A stretch of DNA of 64,000 nt. It comes from JALYUA01 sp038239305. Lineage in GTDB: Bacteria > Acidobacteriota > Thermoanaerobaculia > UBA5066 > Gp7-AA6. The translations under genes and the position numbers were made by a program. The notes under the pieces were generated by a model. That model saw only the letters and a list, made by a program, of their open reading frames with translations. It did no database searches and was not told where the DNA came from. The stretch lies in the NCBI GenBank assembly GCA_038239305.1, contig JBBSEW010000013.1, positions 4,475 through 68,474 of the forward strand, read 5' to 3'. Positions 7,953-18,433 of this stretch are shown piece by piece; position 1 is the stretch's first letter, and each line of letters begins with the position of its first letter.

Positions 7953-10900
7953 ATGACCGATTTCCGACAGGACGAGAGGAGGGGGCTCGGCCGGGCCTCC
8001 GACGAACGAGACGCCTGCGGCGTCGGATTCGTGGCCGAAACGAATGGAGCGCCGACGGGGCGCGTGCTTCCGCTCGCCCTCACGGCCCTGTCCCGGATGG
8101 CCCACCGGGGAGCCGTCGGACCGGATGGACGGACAGGGGACGGCGCCGGCGTCACGACCCAGGTCCCCCATGCTCTATTCGCGGACGACCTCGGCGAGCG
8201 CGGGGGCCGCCTCCCCGAACCGGGATTCTACGGAACGGGGATGATCTTCCTGCCTCGGGACGAGGGACGGCGCCGGGTCAGCCGGAGGACGATCCACGAA
8301 TCGCTCCAGCTCTCCGGAATGGAGGTGATCGGGTGGCGCAAAGTCCCCGTCCGGGACGGCGTCCTCGGAGACGATGCCCGGCGCAGCGCCCCGATCGTGG
8401 CCCAGGTCTTCGTGTCTCGCCCGCCGGATATCGAGGGGGACGAATTCGAACGCCTCCTCTTCCTGTCGCGCAAGGAAATCGAGCGCAGACTCCGGCTCTT
8501 TCTCCCGGACGATTTCTCCGTCGTTTCCCTGTCCCACCGGACCATCGTTTACAAGGCCCTGGTGCGGGGGGTCGACCTCGCGCGTTTCTATCCGGATCTC
8601 GCGGATCCCGCTTTCGAGACGGCACTCGCCCTTTTCCATCAGCGGTACAGCACGAACACCGCGCCCTCGTGGTCGAGAGCGCAGCCCTTCCGGCTCATCG
8701 CCCACAACGGGGAGATCAACACGATCGCCGGCACCGCGCCCGTATGCTCGCCCGTGAGGCCGCGATCGAGACCGAGGGCGGCGAGCTTGCGGCCCTCCTC
8801 CCCCTCCTCCAACGCGGGACGAGCGACTCCGCCAATCTCGACAACGCCGTCGAGCTCCTGATCCGAACCGGCCGGCCCCTTCCTCAGGCCTTTTCGATGC
8901 TCATGCCTCCCGCATGGGAAAAGGACCCGGAGATCCCTCCCGACGTCCGGGCATTCTTCGCGTACCACGCGGCCCGTCTCGAGCCGTGGGACGGCCCGGC
9001 CCTCGTCGTCTTCACGGACGGAAAAACAGTCGGCGCCGCGATGGACCGGAACGGGCTGAGGCCCGCGAGGACGGTAGAGACGACCGACGGGCTCTTCCTT
9101 CTCGCGTCGGAGGCGGGCGTGGCCGACGTGGCCGAGGAATCCATCGCCGCGCGCGGCCGGCTCGGACCCGCCGATATTCTGGCCCTCGATCTCGAGAACG
9201 GGGAGCGGCTCGCGACTGCCGGGATCCGCCGGCGCCTCGCGGCGGCCGCCCCCTGGGCGCAATGGATGCGAGCTCGCCACGGGCTCCCGGATCATCGCGA
9301 GCCGGTGCGAAGCTTCGAAGCTCCGACTCCCGAGCGGCTGCGGGTCTGGAAGGCGTTCGGAGTCACCCGCGAGCAGGTGCGCGGCATCGTCCGGCCGATG
9401 GCGCTCGAAGGGCGCGAGCCCGTCGGATCGATGGGAGACGACACTCCGCTCGCGATCCTCTCCGAGCTCGATCGGCCGCTTCCGTCCTACTTCAAACAGC
9501 GCTTTGCGCAGGTGACGAATCCGGCGATCGATCCGATCCGGGAATCCCTGGTCATGTCCCTCGATGTCCTGCTCGGGCCGGCCCGGAGCTTCCTTTCGGA
9601 GGACGGAGCCGAGCCGCCGCTGCTCTCCCTCGGGAGCCCGATCCTCCGGGACTCCGAGCTCCTCGCGCTCCAGAGGCAACCCGCAGGCGGAACGTACCGG
9701 GTCCTGGACACGACGTTCTCGACGTCCCCGGCTTCCGGGGGATTCCGCAAGTCCCTCGATCGCCTGGCCCATGCGGCGGAGCGCGCCGCCGCGAGCGGGG
9801 CGTCGGTGCTGCTCCTGTCGGATCGCCCGGTTTCTCCTTCGAGGGCAGCGATCCCCGTTCTGCTCGCGGCGGCGGCCGTCCACCGGCGCCTCGTTTCGGC
9901 GGGCCTGCGGTTGCGCGTCGGGCTGATCGTCGAGACGGGAGCGGTACGGGACGAGCACGACGTCGCCTCGCTCCTCGCCTTCGGCGCCGACGCGGTCAAC
10001 CCTTACCTCGCCCTCGAGATCGCGCGTTCGCTCGCATTCGAGGAACGGGCGACCCTGCCGGATCCGCGGGAGGCCGAGGCACGCCTCGTTTCCACTCTCG
10101 ACCGCGGCCTGCAGAAGATCCTCGCGAAGATGGGAATCGCCACGCTTCGCTCCTACTCCGGGGGCCCTTTCTTCGAGGCGGTTGGCATCGCCGAAGAAGT
10201 CGTGAGCGATTTCTTCCCCGGAGCCGGGTGCCCGATCGGAGGCGCGGGCCTGGACGACATCGCGGCGACGGCCCTCCGGATCCACGCGGCCGCTTTCGAC
10301 GAGGCCGCCTCCCAGGAGCTGGCGCAGGGAGGAGACTTCGGTTACCGGCGCGGGGGCGAGGCCCACGCGTTCACGCCCGAGATCGTTCGCAGCCTCCACG
10401 CCGTCGCTCGCGGGGGCGAGGCGATCGACTACGAGATCTACTCCGGCCGCATCGCGGCCCGAGATCCCATCTCGATTCGGGACCTCCTCGATTTCGGCCT
10501 GCCCCGCGATGCGCCGCTTCCGCTGTCCGATGTCGAGCCCGTCGAATCCATCCGGCACCGCTTCATGACGGCAGCCATGTCGATCGGCGCGCTCGGTCCC
10601 GAGGCGCACGAGACGCTGGCCATCGCGATGAATCGGATCGGCGCCCGCAGCAACAGCGGCGAAGGCGGAGCCGATCCCGCACGGTTCTGGTCCCTGTTGC
10701 CCAACGGGGATTCCGCCAACGATCGGATCAAGCAGGTCGCGTCCGCGCGTTTCGGCGTCACCGCCGAATACCTGGTCTCGGCGCAGGAGCTCCAGATCAA
10801 GATGGCTCAGGGCTCGAAGCCCGGAGAAGGAGGGCAGCTGCCGGGCGAGAAGGTCACCACGACGATCGCCCGCCTGCGCCGTTGCCGGCCCGGAGCGACA

Positions 10901-12490
10901 CTGATCTCGCCGCCGCCCCACCACGACATCTACTCGATCGAGGACCTGGCGGAGCTGATCTACGTTCTCAAGCGGGTTCACCCGGGCGCGCGCGTGGGCG
11001 TGAAGCTCGTCGCGACCGCCGGGATCGGAACGATCGCCACCGGGGTCGCCAAGGCGCACGCCGATTCCATCCTCATCAGCGGCCACGACGGCGGAACGGG
11101 GGCTTCCCCTCTCGGATCCATCAAGAACGCCGGAATTCCGTGGGAGCTCGGCCTGGCCGAAGCCCAGCAGGCGCTCGTGGAAAGCGGTCTGCGCCGGCGG
11201 GTCCGGCTGCAGGTGGACGGCGGGCTGAAGACCGGACGCGACGTCGTCGTCGCCGCGCTCCTCGGAGCCGAAGAGTTCGCCTTCGGATCCGCCGCCCTCG
11301 TGGCGATCGGCTGCGTCATGGCCCGGCAATGCCACGCCAACACGTGCCCCGTCGGAATTGCGACGCAGCGTCCCGAGCTGCGCGAGCGTTTCCGCGGAAC
11401 GCCCCAGTCGATCATCCATCTCCTGACGGCGGTGGCGGGCGAGGTGCGGGAGATCCTCGCCGGGCTCGGGCTGAAGCGGCTGGAAGAGGCGGTGGGCCGG
11501 ACGGAGCTTCTCGCCCTGCGTCCTCGCGAAAGCGGAGGGAGGGCCCCTTCGATCGACCTTTCCCGCGTCGTTCCGGGACCGCGGCCTGTCGCGGGCCCCC
11601 GGCGCTGCATGGATGAGAGGAACGATCCTCCCCGGACCGGCCACGACCTCGACGAGAAGGCTCTCGCGTTCCTCTCGTCGGAAACACCGCGACCGCTCCT
11701 CGAGTTTCCCATCACGAACGCGGACCGAGCGGTCGGAGCACGGATCGCCGGCGCCCTCGCATCCGCTCCCGGCCGTTCCAGGGCGCGAACGTCCGGAGCG
11801 AAGCTCCGCTTCCACGGAAGCGCCGGGCAGAGCTTCGGCGCATTCTGCGTGGACGGCATGGCGATGTCGCTCGAGGGGGAAGCCAACGATCACCTCGCCA
11901 AGGGGATGTCCGGCGGCTCGATCGCGGTCTTTCCCCGCGCTTGCGCCGCATTTCCCGGAAGCAGCACGGTGATCACGGGCAACGCCGCCCTCTACGGCGC
12001 GACGGGAGGAACGCTGTACGTCGCGGGCTCCGCCGGCGAGCGATTTGCGATCCGGAACAGCGGGGCTTCCGCGGTCGTCGAGGGTGTCGGCGACCACGCC
12101 TGCGAGTACATGACGGCCGGACGCGTCGTCATCCTCGGGAAATGGGGGCGAAATCTGGGAGCGGGAATGGCCGGCGGAACCGTCTATCTCTTCGACCCCG
12201 AGCGGCGCGCGGCGCGGACCGTGAACGGGGACATGGTCGAGGTGGCCGCGCTCTCGTCCCGGGACTCCGAAGAGCTCCGAGCCCTCGTCGAGGCCCACCG
12301 GAGCGCAACCGGAAGCGGCCGCGCCGCCGCGCTCCTGGAGAACTGGGGCGGACAGGCCGGCGATTTCCAGAAGATCGTTCCCCGGGCCGGGAAGCCGCAG
12401 GCGTTCCCGCAGCCGGCGGGGAATCGCGTCCGGGCGGGTCGTCCGATCGAGACGGCCATCCGCGCGACCCGGCCACCTCCGCCGGCCTGA
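7953..12490 (+). pseudogene. gltB: Glutamate synthase large subunit, frameshifted by one base near 8736
   Basis: This is the large (alpha) subunit of NADPH glutamate synthase (glutamine + 2-oxoglutarate to two glutamates). The N-terminal glutaminase domain has the Cys nucleophile at C22 ('DACGVGFVAE') behind a short propeptide, then 'SRMAHRGAVG.DGRTGDGAG' and 'HQRYSTNTAPSW'. After 'HNGEINTIAGT' the frame shifts. The next conserved block 'ARMLAREA' continues one frame back from 8738 and stays open to 12490. It includes the FMN domain ('KPGEGGQLPGEKV'), the 3Fe-4S cysteines in 'CVMARQCHANTCPVG' and the C-terminal GXGXG beta-helix. Total length is 4538 bases, one short of a multiple of three, so a single missing base explains it. 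Everything else looks intact, so this may be a sequencing error. gltD is not in the window. Confidence 0.88.
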
Positions 12491-12509
12491 CGCTCTCCGA
12501 TGCCGGCCG

Positions 12510-13814
12510 TCAGCCGCGGGACGTCGAGAGGATCCGCTCGACCTCTCCGACATCGGCGTCGATTTCGATCGCCCGGTTCGCTCCCGGCGGCGGCGGTTCC
12601 GTCTCCTGGTGGTAGGCGAGAATGCTTCCGGGGTCTTTCAGCATGTGGCCGGTCAGGATCGCGACGACGCGGGCGTCCGGGGCGATGACCCCTTCTCCGA
12701 CGAGGCGGCGCACGCCGGCGACGGAAGCGGCGCTGGCCGGCTCGCAGCCGATCCCCGCCGCATCGACGACCGCTTTGGCTTCCAGGATCTCCGCATCGGT
12801 GACGTCCGTGACCACCCCGCCGGTCGTCCGGATGGAGTCGACGCCCCGCTCGTAAGACGCCGGATCCCCGATTCGGATCGCGGTAGCGACCGTCTCCGCG
12901 CGCACCCGATGCGGGCGCAGGAATCCCTCCCGGAAGCTGCGCGCGAACGGATTCGCGCCCTCGGCCTGAATGGCCGCGAGCCTCGGCATCCGCGAGATCA
13001 GCCCGAGCTCGTGCGCCTGCCGCAACGCCTTGCCGAAGGCCGTGGTATTGCCGAGATTTCCGGCCGGGAATGCAATCCAGTCGGGAGGCTCCCAGAACAT
13101 CTGCTCGAGAGCTTCGAAAAGGATCGTCTTCTGACCCTCGATCCGGAACGGGTTGACCGAGTTCAGGAGATAGACGCCGAGCTTGTCGCTCGCCTCCCGC
13201 ACGAGAGCCAGGCAGGCATCGAAATCGCCGCGGACCACGAGCGTTCTCGCCCCGTACGCGAGAGTCTGGGCAAGCTTCCCGGCGGCGACCTGGCCGGCCG
13301 GAACGAACACGAGTGCGGGGATGCCCGCGAGCGCCGCATAGGACGCGAGCGACGCGGAGGTATTGCCCGTCGAGGCGCAGGCCACCGCCGAGGCGCCGAT
13401 CCGTCGCGCGACCGTCATGCCGCACGTCATGCCGCGGTCCTTGAAGGAGCCCGTCGGGTTGTGGCCCTCGTGCTTCACGAGCAGCCCGGAAGCTCCGGCC
13501 CATCGAGCGATCGCAGGGCTCGAGGAGAGCGGCGTGTTCCCCTCGGGATGGCTGACTGCGTCGACCTCCGCACCGGGCAGCACGAGCTCGCGGTAGCGCC
13601 AGACTCCCGACGCATCGATGCCGATCCGGCGGGCGGTCCGCTCCGCGAAGAGCGCCGCGAGCGGAGCGCCCGTCAGCGCGGGCGGCGCGTGCCGCACGTC
13701 CAGCAACCCGCCGCACGACGTGCAGAGCGAGCCCGCGAACGAAGCGGCGAGCTCGAGCCCGCAGCGGGCGCAGACCTGCCAGGTCACACGACGGGAGCGA
13801 TCCGGCTCGTTCAC
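12510..13814 (-). CDS. thrC: Threonine synthase
   Basis: A 434-residue PLP enzyme converting O-phosphohomoserine to threonine. It has an N-terminal zinc-ribbon-like segment (C15, C18, C31, C34), then 'SHPEGNTPL', the PLP Lys K125 in 'NPTGSFKDRGM', 'ASTGNTSASLASYAA' and the Gly-rich 'FPAGNLGNTTAFGKAL'. The GTG start at 13814 overlaps the thrB stop as GTGA and has GGAGGAAG upstream. It is the last gene of the aspartokinase-thrB-thrC operon and ends 19 bases from the convergent gltB end. Confidence 0.93.
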   Translation of the reverse strand: MNEPDRSRRVTWQVCARCGLELAASFAGSLCTSCGGLLDVRHAPPALTGAPLAALFAERTARRIGIDASGVWRYRELVLPGAEVDAVSHPEGNTPLSSSPAIARWAGASGLLVKHEGHNPTGSFKDRGMTCGMTVARRIGASAVACASTGNTSASLASYAALAGIPALVFVPAGQVAAGKLAQTLAYGARTLVVRGDFDACLALVREASDKLGVYLLNSVNPFRIEGQKTILFEALEQMFWEPPDWIAFPAGNLGNTTAFGKALRQAHELGLISRMPRLAAIQAEGANPFARSFREGFLRPHRVRAETVATAIRIGDPASYERGVDSIRTTGGVVTDVTDAEILEAKAVVDAAGIGCEPASAASVAGVRRLVGEGVIAPDARVVAILTGHMLKDPGSILAYHQETEPPPPGANRAIEIDADVGEVERILSTSRG

Positions 13815-14767
13815 GTTTCTTCCTCCGAGAGAACCCGGGAGCCCTTCCGATCGATTCCTGCGAATCGATATCGCGCTGTAACGCCCGCGCGGGCATAGGC
13901 GCCGACCATCGCGGACCCGATGCGCTCCGCCATCTCGCCCCCGATCGCGAGCGCGAACGCCGCCGGTCCGCTGCCAGAGATCGAGCATCCGAACGCGCCC
14001 GCGTCGAGCGCCGACGCCTTCGCCTCGAGAAATCCCGGGAGGTACGGCGCCCGTGCCGGCTCCGCGATCCGGTCGTTCAGCGATTTCCGCACTCTTTCGA
14101 AGTCCGCCGCCGCGAGAGCGGAGATCAGGCCGGCGAGCGATGCCGCCTGCGCCACGGCCACGTCCCGCGAAACCGTCGCGGGCAGCCTCGACCGACTCTC
14201 TCCGGTCGAAGCCCGCTGTTCCGGCTCCGCGAGCACGATGCCAAGCTCCGTCGGCCAGGACAGCGTCACGATGTCGGGCGGATCGACGGAGGCGACGAGG
14301 ATCAGGCCGCCGAAGAGGGCAGCGGCGACGTTGTCGGCGTGGCGGCCGGCGACGGACTCTTCCGCCTCCAGGCACGGCTCGAGGAGCTCGGCACGCGACA
14401 GGGGCGATCCGATCAGCGCGTTGGTCGCGACCGCCGCGGCCGCCGCCGACGCCGCGCTCCCGCCCTGTCCCCCCGATAGAGGCAAGCCCTTTCGCACCGT
14501 GAGCGCGACGCCTTCCTGCGCCGCCCCGGCCCGCCGGAGAACCGCGAGCGCCGCGATGCCCGCCGTATTGCGCGCGGCCTCGGTGGGAAGCTCGGGATGG
14601 CCCGCGGATCGGATGACCACGCTTACGCCCACGCTCAGGCCCACGCTCAGGCCCGCGCCCTCGGCATGCTCCGCCGTGACGACGTCGCCGGCTCCCTCGA
14701 GCGCGAGGCCGAGGATGTCGAAGCCCGGACCGAGGTTCGCGACGGTCCCGGGGGCGTAGGCGCGCAC
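13811..14767 (-). CDS. thrB: Homoserine kinase
   Basis: A GHMP-family kinase of 318 residues that phosphorylates homoserine. It begins 'MRAYAPGTVANLGPGFDILG', has the ATP loop 'LPLSGGQGGSAASAAAAA' and ends with the 'GCSISGSGPAAFAL' motif. The GTG at 14767 (GGGAG upstream) gives the family's usual N terminus; an upstream CTG overlapping the previous stop is a less likely start. Near residues 35-50 is a small in-frame duplication reading 'GLSVGLSVGVSV', from 12-base DNA repeats. It lies between the aspartokinase/homoserine dehydrogenase gene and thrC. Confidence 0.92.
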   Translation of the reverse strand: MRAYAPGTVANLGPGFDILGLALEGAGDVVTAEHAEGAGLSVGLSVGVSVVIRSAGHPELPTEAARNTAGIAALAVLRRAGAAQEGVALTVRKGLPLSGGQGGSAASAAAAAVATNALIGSPLSRAELLEPCLEAEESVAGRHADNVAAALFGGLILVASVDPPDIVTLSWPTELGIVLAEPEQRASTGESRSRLPATVSRDVAVAQAASLAGLISALAAADFERVRKSLNDRIAEPARAPYLPGFLEAKASALDAGAFGCSISGSGPAAFALAIGGEMAERIGSAMVGAYARAGVTARYRFAGIDRKGSRVLSEEET

Positions 14768-14787
14768 GCCGCTCCCGCGAGAGGGCT

Positions 14788-17316
14788 TCAGACACCCGCC
14801 AGCGTCGCGATGTCGTTGAAGATTCCCCCCGCTGTGACCTCGAGTCCGGCGCCGGGGCCCTGCAGGACGAGAGGATTCGCACGGTAGCGGACCGTGGTGA
14901 AGGCGACCTGGTTGTCCGTTCCGGAGAGTCCGAAGAACGGCTGGCCCGGCGCCACTTCCACGAGGCCCACGCGGATCCGCCGGCGCGTCACCGAGGCCAC
15001 GTAACGCAGAACCCGATGACGCCGGCGCGCCCGGTCCGTTCGCCGCTCCCATTCCGGGTCGAAGCGCTCGAGCGACGCGAGAAAACGCGGCAGCGGCATG
15101 CGGCGCCCGGCGCGCGCGCCCGCGGGCACGAGAGAGGCGACCTCGACGTCGCCGGGCTCTCCGGCGAATCCGAGGAGGCGTCCGAGGATCAGGGCCTTCC
15201 GGCCCACGTCCGCCCCCGACAGGTCTTCGCGAGGATCGGGCTCGGCGTAACCGCGTGCGACCGCCGCACGAAGGCTCTCCGAGAACGCGCGGCCGCGTTC
15301 GAGCTCGCTGAAGAGGAACCCGAGAGTTCCCGAGAGGCAGCCCTCGACGCGGAGGATCCGGTCCCCGGACTCGACGAGCTTGCGCCAGGTATCCAGGATG
15401 GGCAGCCCCGCCCCGACCGTCGCCTCGAAACGCAGGCGTCGCCCGGCCGATCGCACCGCTTCGTCGATCCGCCGGGACTCCGCGCGCGGGCCCGAGAGCG
15501 GGCGCTTGTTCGCGAGCACGAGATCGAATCCCCGCTTCGCGGCGTCCTCGAGAATCGAGTGGGTATCGGCCGCCGTCACGTCGACGAGGATCGGCCGGGA
15601 AAGCGCGTGGGCGGACACCCGGGCGATGGCGGCGGCCGCTCCGGATTCCGCTGTCTCCCCGCCCGCCGCTCGAGCGATCGACCCGTGCCTTTCCTTCGAA
15701 CGAAGGAGCAGGGCAAGGGATCGCGGCGAGAATCCGCCGGAGCGAAACGCGACCCCCCGGCGGTCGATGACGCCGACCAGCCGGACGCCCTGGACGACAC
15801 GCCTCTGCGAGACCAGAATCCGGGCGAGCTCCTGTCCCACATGCCCGAACCCGAGCAAGACCACGTCGGCGCGGGCGTTCTCCGAGACGGACCCGCCCCC
15901 GATTTTCGACAGCTGCAGGGCGTCGTGAATTCGCCGCTGGGCCTCGCCCGCCTGTTCCGAGCGGACGACGAAGGAGATGTTGAGCTCCGAGGAGCCCTGC
16001 GCAATCGCCACCACGTTGATGCCCGCGGGAACGAGGGAGCCGAAAACACGCGCGGCGATTCCCGGCGTTCCCGCCATGCCGAGCCCGACGACCGAGATCG
16101 TGGCGAGGCTTCGGACCACGTCGATTCCATCGATTTCGCCGCGCGCAATCTCGTCGCCGAACGCTTCGAGGAGGCTCCGCCGCGCCGCGTCCGCCTGGGC
16201 GTCCGGAACGGACAGGCAGATCGAGTGCTCGGACGACGCCTGCGAGATGAGCGAGACCGAGATCTCCTCGCGATGCAGGGCTCCGAACGTACGGGCCGCG
16301 ATCCCGGGAACCCCGAGCATGCCGTTTCCCGAAACGGTCACGAGCGCCTGGCCCGGCATCGCGGAAATCGCCCGCACCGGGAAACGCGACTGGGTCCGCC
16401 GGCGGGAGATTTCGGTTCCGGCGTTCTCGGGGCTTCCGAAGGGTCGAACGAAGACCGGTACCCGCCGGCCCGCGAGCGGGATGAGGGAGCGCGGCTGAAG
16501 AACTTTCGCCCCGTAGTACGAGAGCTCCGCCGCCTCCCGCACGTTCAGCTGCGGGATCACGCGCGCATCGGGGACGACGCGAGGATCTGCCGTCAGAAAC
16601 CCCGGGACGTCTTTCCACAGGAGGACGGCGCGCGCGCCGAGAGCCCGGGCGAGCAGCGTGGCTGTGAGATCCGAGCCTCCTCGCCCCAGGGTCACGACAC
16701 GGCCGTCGGGGGCGGTGCCGAGAAAACCGGGAACGACCGGCACGACACCTCGAGACAGGAGCGGGCGAAGATCGCGCCTCACGTTGCGATCGGTCCTGGC
16801 GAGATCCGGAAACGCCTGCCCCGGCTTGCCGACGGTGGCGATGAGCCCGACGGCGTCGACGAACCGCGACGCGACCCGGCGCTCGGCCAGGCCGGCGGCG
16901 AACACGCGCGCCGCCAGCTGTTCCCCGCGCGCGACGAGGTGATCGAGGGCCCGCGGAGAAAGCTCTCGAACGAACCTCGGAGCGAGCGCGAGGGCATCGA
17001 GCTCTCGAAACGAAAGCCCCACCTCGTCGAGAAGCGCCTTTCGGGCTCGCGCTTCCAAGACGACGGCGCGTGCAGCGGACCGGTAACGCTCTTCGAGAGC
17101 TTTCGCGGCCCGCGCCGCCTCGGATTCCTCGCCCGCGGCCAGAGACGCCGCCACACCGAGAAGCGCGTCGGTGACACCGGCGAGGGCCGACACGACGACC
17201 ACGAGGGGTCGCGATGCCGATGCGACGAGGGAGACCGCGTGCGCGATCGCTTTCCCGTCGGCGAGAGATGCCCCTCCAAACTTGTATACGGTCGGAAGCC
17301 GGGATGGCGTGGACAC
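14788..17316 (-). CDS. thrA: Bifunctional aspartate kinase / homoserine dehydrogenase
   Basis: An 842-residue fusion catalysing the first and third steps from aspartate to threonine. The N-terminal aspartokinase has 'YKFGGASLADG' and 'VVTLGRGGSDLTATLLA'. Two ACT domains around residues 310-470 carry 'GNGMLGVPGIAARTFGAL' and 'GLGMAGTPGIAARVFGSL', so end-product inhibition is likely. The C-terminal homoserine dehydrogenase has the NAD(P) motif 'LLGFGHVGQELA' and the catalytic region 'DLVLANKRPLSG' and 'GAGLPILDT'. The start is a GTG at 17316. It heads the operon with thrB and thrC, so threonine or methionine feedback rather than a nearby regulator probably controls the flux. Confidence 0.93.
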   Translation of the reverse strand: MSTPSRLPTVYKFGGASLADGKAIAHAVSLVASASRPLVVVVSALAGVTDALLGVAASLAAGEESEAARAAKALEERYRSAARAVVLEARARKALLDEVGLSFRELDALALAPRFVRELSPRALDHLVARGEQLAARVFAAGLAERRVASRFVDAVGLIATVGKPGQAFPDLARTDRNVRRDLRPLLSRGVVPVVPGFLGTAPDGRVVTLGRGGSDLTATLLARALGARAVLLWKDVPGFLTADPRVVPDARVIPQLNVREAAELSYYGAKVLQPRSLIPLAGRRVPVFVRPFGSPENAGTEISRRRTQSRFPVRAISAMPGQALVTVSGNGMLGVPGIAARTFGALHREEISVSLISQASSEHSICLSVPDAQADAARRSLLEAFGDEIARGEIDGIDVVRSLATISVVGLGMAGTPGIAARVFGSLVPAGINVVAIAQGSSELNISFVVRSEQAGEAQRRIHDALQLSKIGGGSVSENARADVVLLGFGHVGQELARILVSQRRVVQGVRLVGVIDRRGVAFRSGGFSPRSLALLLRSKERHGSIARAAGGETAESGAAAAIARVSAHALSRPILVDVTAADTHSILEDAAKRGFDLVLANKRPLSGPRAESRRIDEAVRSAGRRLRFEATVGAGLPILDTWRKLVESGDRILRVEGCLSGTLGFLFSELERGRAFSESLRAAVARGYAEPDPREDLSGADVGRKALILGRLLGFAGEPGDVEVASLVPAGARAGRRMPLPRFLASLERFDPEWERRTDRARRRHRVLRYVASVTRRRIRVGLVEVAPGQPFFGLSGTDNQVAFTTVRYRANPLVLQGPGAGLEVTAGGIFNDIATLAGV

Positions 17317-17373
17317 GGGACCCGGATTATCGCAGAGAGGACGGAGACGAGCCTCGCTGTCCGCTGTCTTCTG

Positions 17374-17520
17374 TCTGCTGTCGCGGGCTGCTTCCTTCTG
17401 CCCTCTGCCTTCTACCCGCTGTCCTCGGCCCGCTGTCCTCGGCCCGCTGTCAGCTGTCAGCTGTCAGCCGTCGGCTCTCGGCTCCCGGCTCCCGGCTCCC
17501 GGCTCGCAGCTCTCAGCCCG
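17374..17520. repeat. Tandem simple repeats (CCTCGGCCCGCTGT, GCTGTCA, CCCGGCT)
   Basis: The gap upstream of the thrA-type gene contains three consecutive blocks: two or three copies of CCTCGGCCCGCTGT, three of GCTGTCA, then four of CTCCCGG. The words CGGCTCTCGGCT and CTGTCAGC also occur at 2874-2953. The block ends just past the tautomerase stop codon. It is too short and too variable to be CRISPR. Confidence 0.85.
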
Positions 17521-17522
17521 CT

Positions 17523-17918
17523 TTACGGGGCGGACTCCTTCGCATACGACGCCTCGCCGTTTCCGAAAGACCAGTTCTCCTTCGGGACCTCGACGAGATT
17601 GACCAGGACGTCCTGCGGCCGGATCCCGGGGTCCTTCGCGAGATTGTCCGCGATGCGGCGGTAGAGCGCCCGCTTCTTCTCCAGCGAACGCCCCTGATTC
17701 AGGGTGATCTGGATCGCCAGGAATTCCTCGCTGCGCTCGATCCCGAGGTATCCGGAGTTGAAGACGAGATCGCCGGGATCGTGCTGGCTCACGATCTGGA
17801 ACCGATCGTCCGGCGGTGCGTCAATCGCCTCGACCATCGCGCGATGGATCGCATCCCCGACGGCGGCCCGATAAGCCTCGGACTTCCCCTTCCGGACGGC
17901 GATGCGCACGAGCGGCAT
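17523..17918 (-). CDS. Tautomerase family protein (4-oxalocrotonate-tautomerase-like)
   Basis: A 131-residue protein beginning 'MPLVRIAVRKGKS', with Pro immediately after Met, as needed for the N-terminal proline catalyst of this family. The later 'FLAIQITLNQGRSLEKKRALYRRIADNLAKDPGIRPQDVLVNLVEVPKENWSFG' region contains the helix and second strand of the fold, split here by an insert longer than in 60-residue 4-OT, as in Tautomerase_2 members. The ATG at 17918 follows AAGGAG. The substrate is unknown and the neighbours give no pathway. Confidence 0.82.
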   Translation of the reverse strand: MPLVRIAVRKGKSEAYRAAVGDAIHRAMVEAIDAPPDDRFQIVSQHDPGDLVFNSGYLGIERSEEFLAIQITLNQGRSLEKKRALYRRIADNLAKDPGIRPQDVLVNLVEVPKENWSFGNGEASYAKESAP

Positions 17919-18012
17919 GGCGTACTCCTTTCGGGGAACGCCACTCACGCGCTCCCGGAAGAGACAAACCTATGCCGCCGCGCCCGCCGAACTCAAGCGT
18001 CGACAAGAAAAT

Positions 18013-18040
18013 GAAAGGCGGAGCTTTCACTCCGCCTTTC
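18013..18040 (-). terminator. Rho-independent terminator
   Basis: A perfect 11-base stem (GAAAGGCGGAG paired with CTCCGCCTTTC) with a six-base loop. On the minus strand it is followed by ATTTTCTTG. It lies 41 bases past the end of the small secreted-peptide gene and fits as its terminator; the other side is less T-rich. Confidence 0.75.
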
Positions 18041-18080
18041 CCGGCTGACCGCTGACGGCTGACAGCCGGCGGGTCCGCCA

Positions 18081-18302
18081 TCAATCGAGCTGCTGTTCCA
18101 GCATGTCCCGATCGGCGTCCGCGATCCGGTACGAGTCCGCCGAAGACGCCGAAGGATTCTCGACGCGCGCCGCCGATCGGACCTCGGCAGCGGCCCGGGT
18201 CGAGACGCCTCCGAGAGAGAGCCAGGATCCGGCGACCACGACCAGCGCCACGACACCCCGGCCCACGACCCCGCGCTTTCCACCGGACACTCGAGTCTTC
18301 AT
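18081..18302 (-). CDS. Small secreted or membrane-anchored peptide of unknown function
   Basis: I do not recognise this 73-residue protein. It starts 'MKTRVSGGKRGVVGRG', has a hydrophobic stretch 'VVALVVVAGSWLSLGGV' (about residues 16-33), a possible signal-peptidase site after 'STRAAA', and an acidic tail 'ADADRDMLEQQLD', so the mature part may be only about 35 residues. The ATG at 18302 has GGGGG six bases upstream. It is a single-gene unit with its own terminator (18013-18040) and a good sigma-54-type promoter (18333-18348), directly downstream of a sigma-54 activator gene. It is probably switched on by that activator. Confidence 0.65.
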   Translation of the reverse strand: MKTRVSGGKRGVVGRGVVALVVVAGSWLSLGGVSTRAAAEVRSAARVENPSASSADSYRIADADRDMLEQQLD

Positions 18303-18332
18303 GATGTCCCCCTTTCGTCTGCACGAGAGAGG

Positions 18333-18348
18333 AGCAATCGAAGCGCCA
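18333..18348 (-). promoter_or_regulatory. Sigma-54 (RpoN) type -24/-12 promoter
   Basis: On the minus strand the sequence reads TGGCGCT-TCGA-TTGCT. It has the invariant GG and GC exactly ten bases apart and six of seven bases of the TGGCACG box. The predicted transcription start lies about 20 bases before the ATG of the small peptide gene, leaving room for its GGGGG site. About 85-100 bases upstream, at 18434-18448, is the inverted repeat GTCCAG-N3-CTGGAC, at a normal distance for an enhancer-binding protein. Confidence 0.65.
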
Positions 18349-18433
18349 CGGCGCTGGGGAAAGTCGGCCATGGCCTAAACCCCGGAAACGCCGGGGATAG
18401 CCGAGCGAGACGGGATCGAGGGACCCGCGGATC

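Noticed and set aside
8725..8745. Programmed -1 ribosomal frameshift in gltB
   Set aside because: No slippery heptamer or downstream pseudoknot is visible, and GltB is not known to use recoding; a missing base is simpler.
14788..17664. Very long open frames antisense to real genes (for example 15016-17664 plus, 8639-12553 minus, 48737-52450 minus)
   Set aside because: They are Arg/Pro/Gly-rich, have no recognisable motifs, and lie opposite well-conserved genes; high GC makes such frames by chance.
18303..18371. Longer start (18371) for the small secreted peptide
   Set aside because: It would place the start codon upstream of the sigma-54 promoter, while the ATG at 18302 has a strong ribosome site and gives a normal signal peptide.
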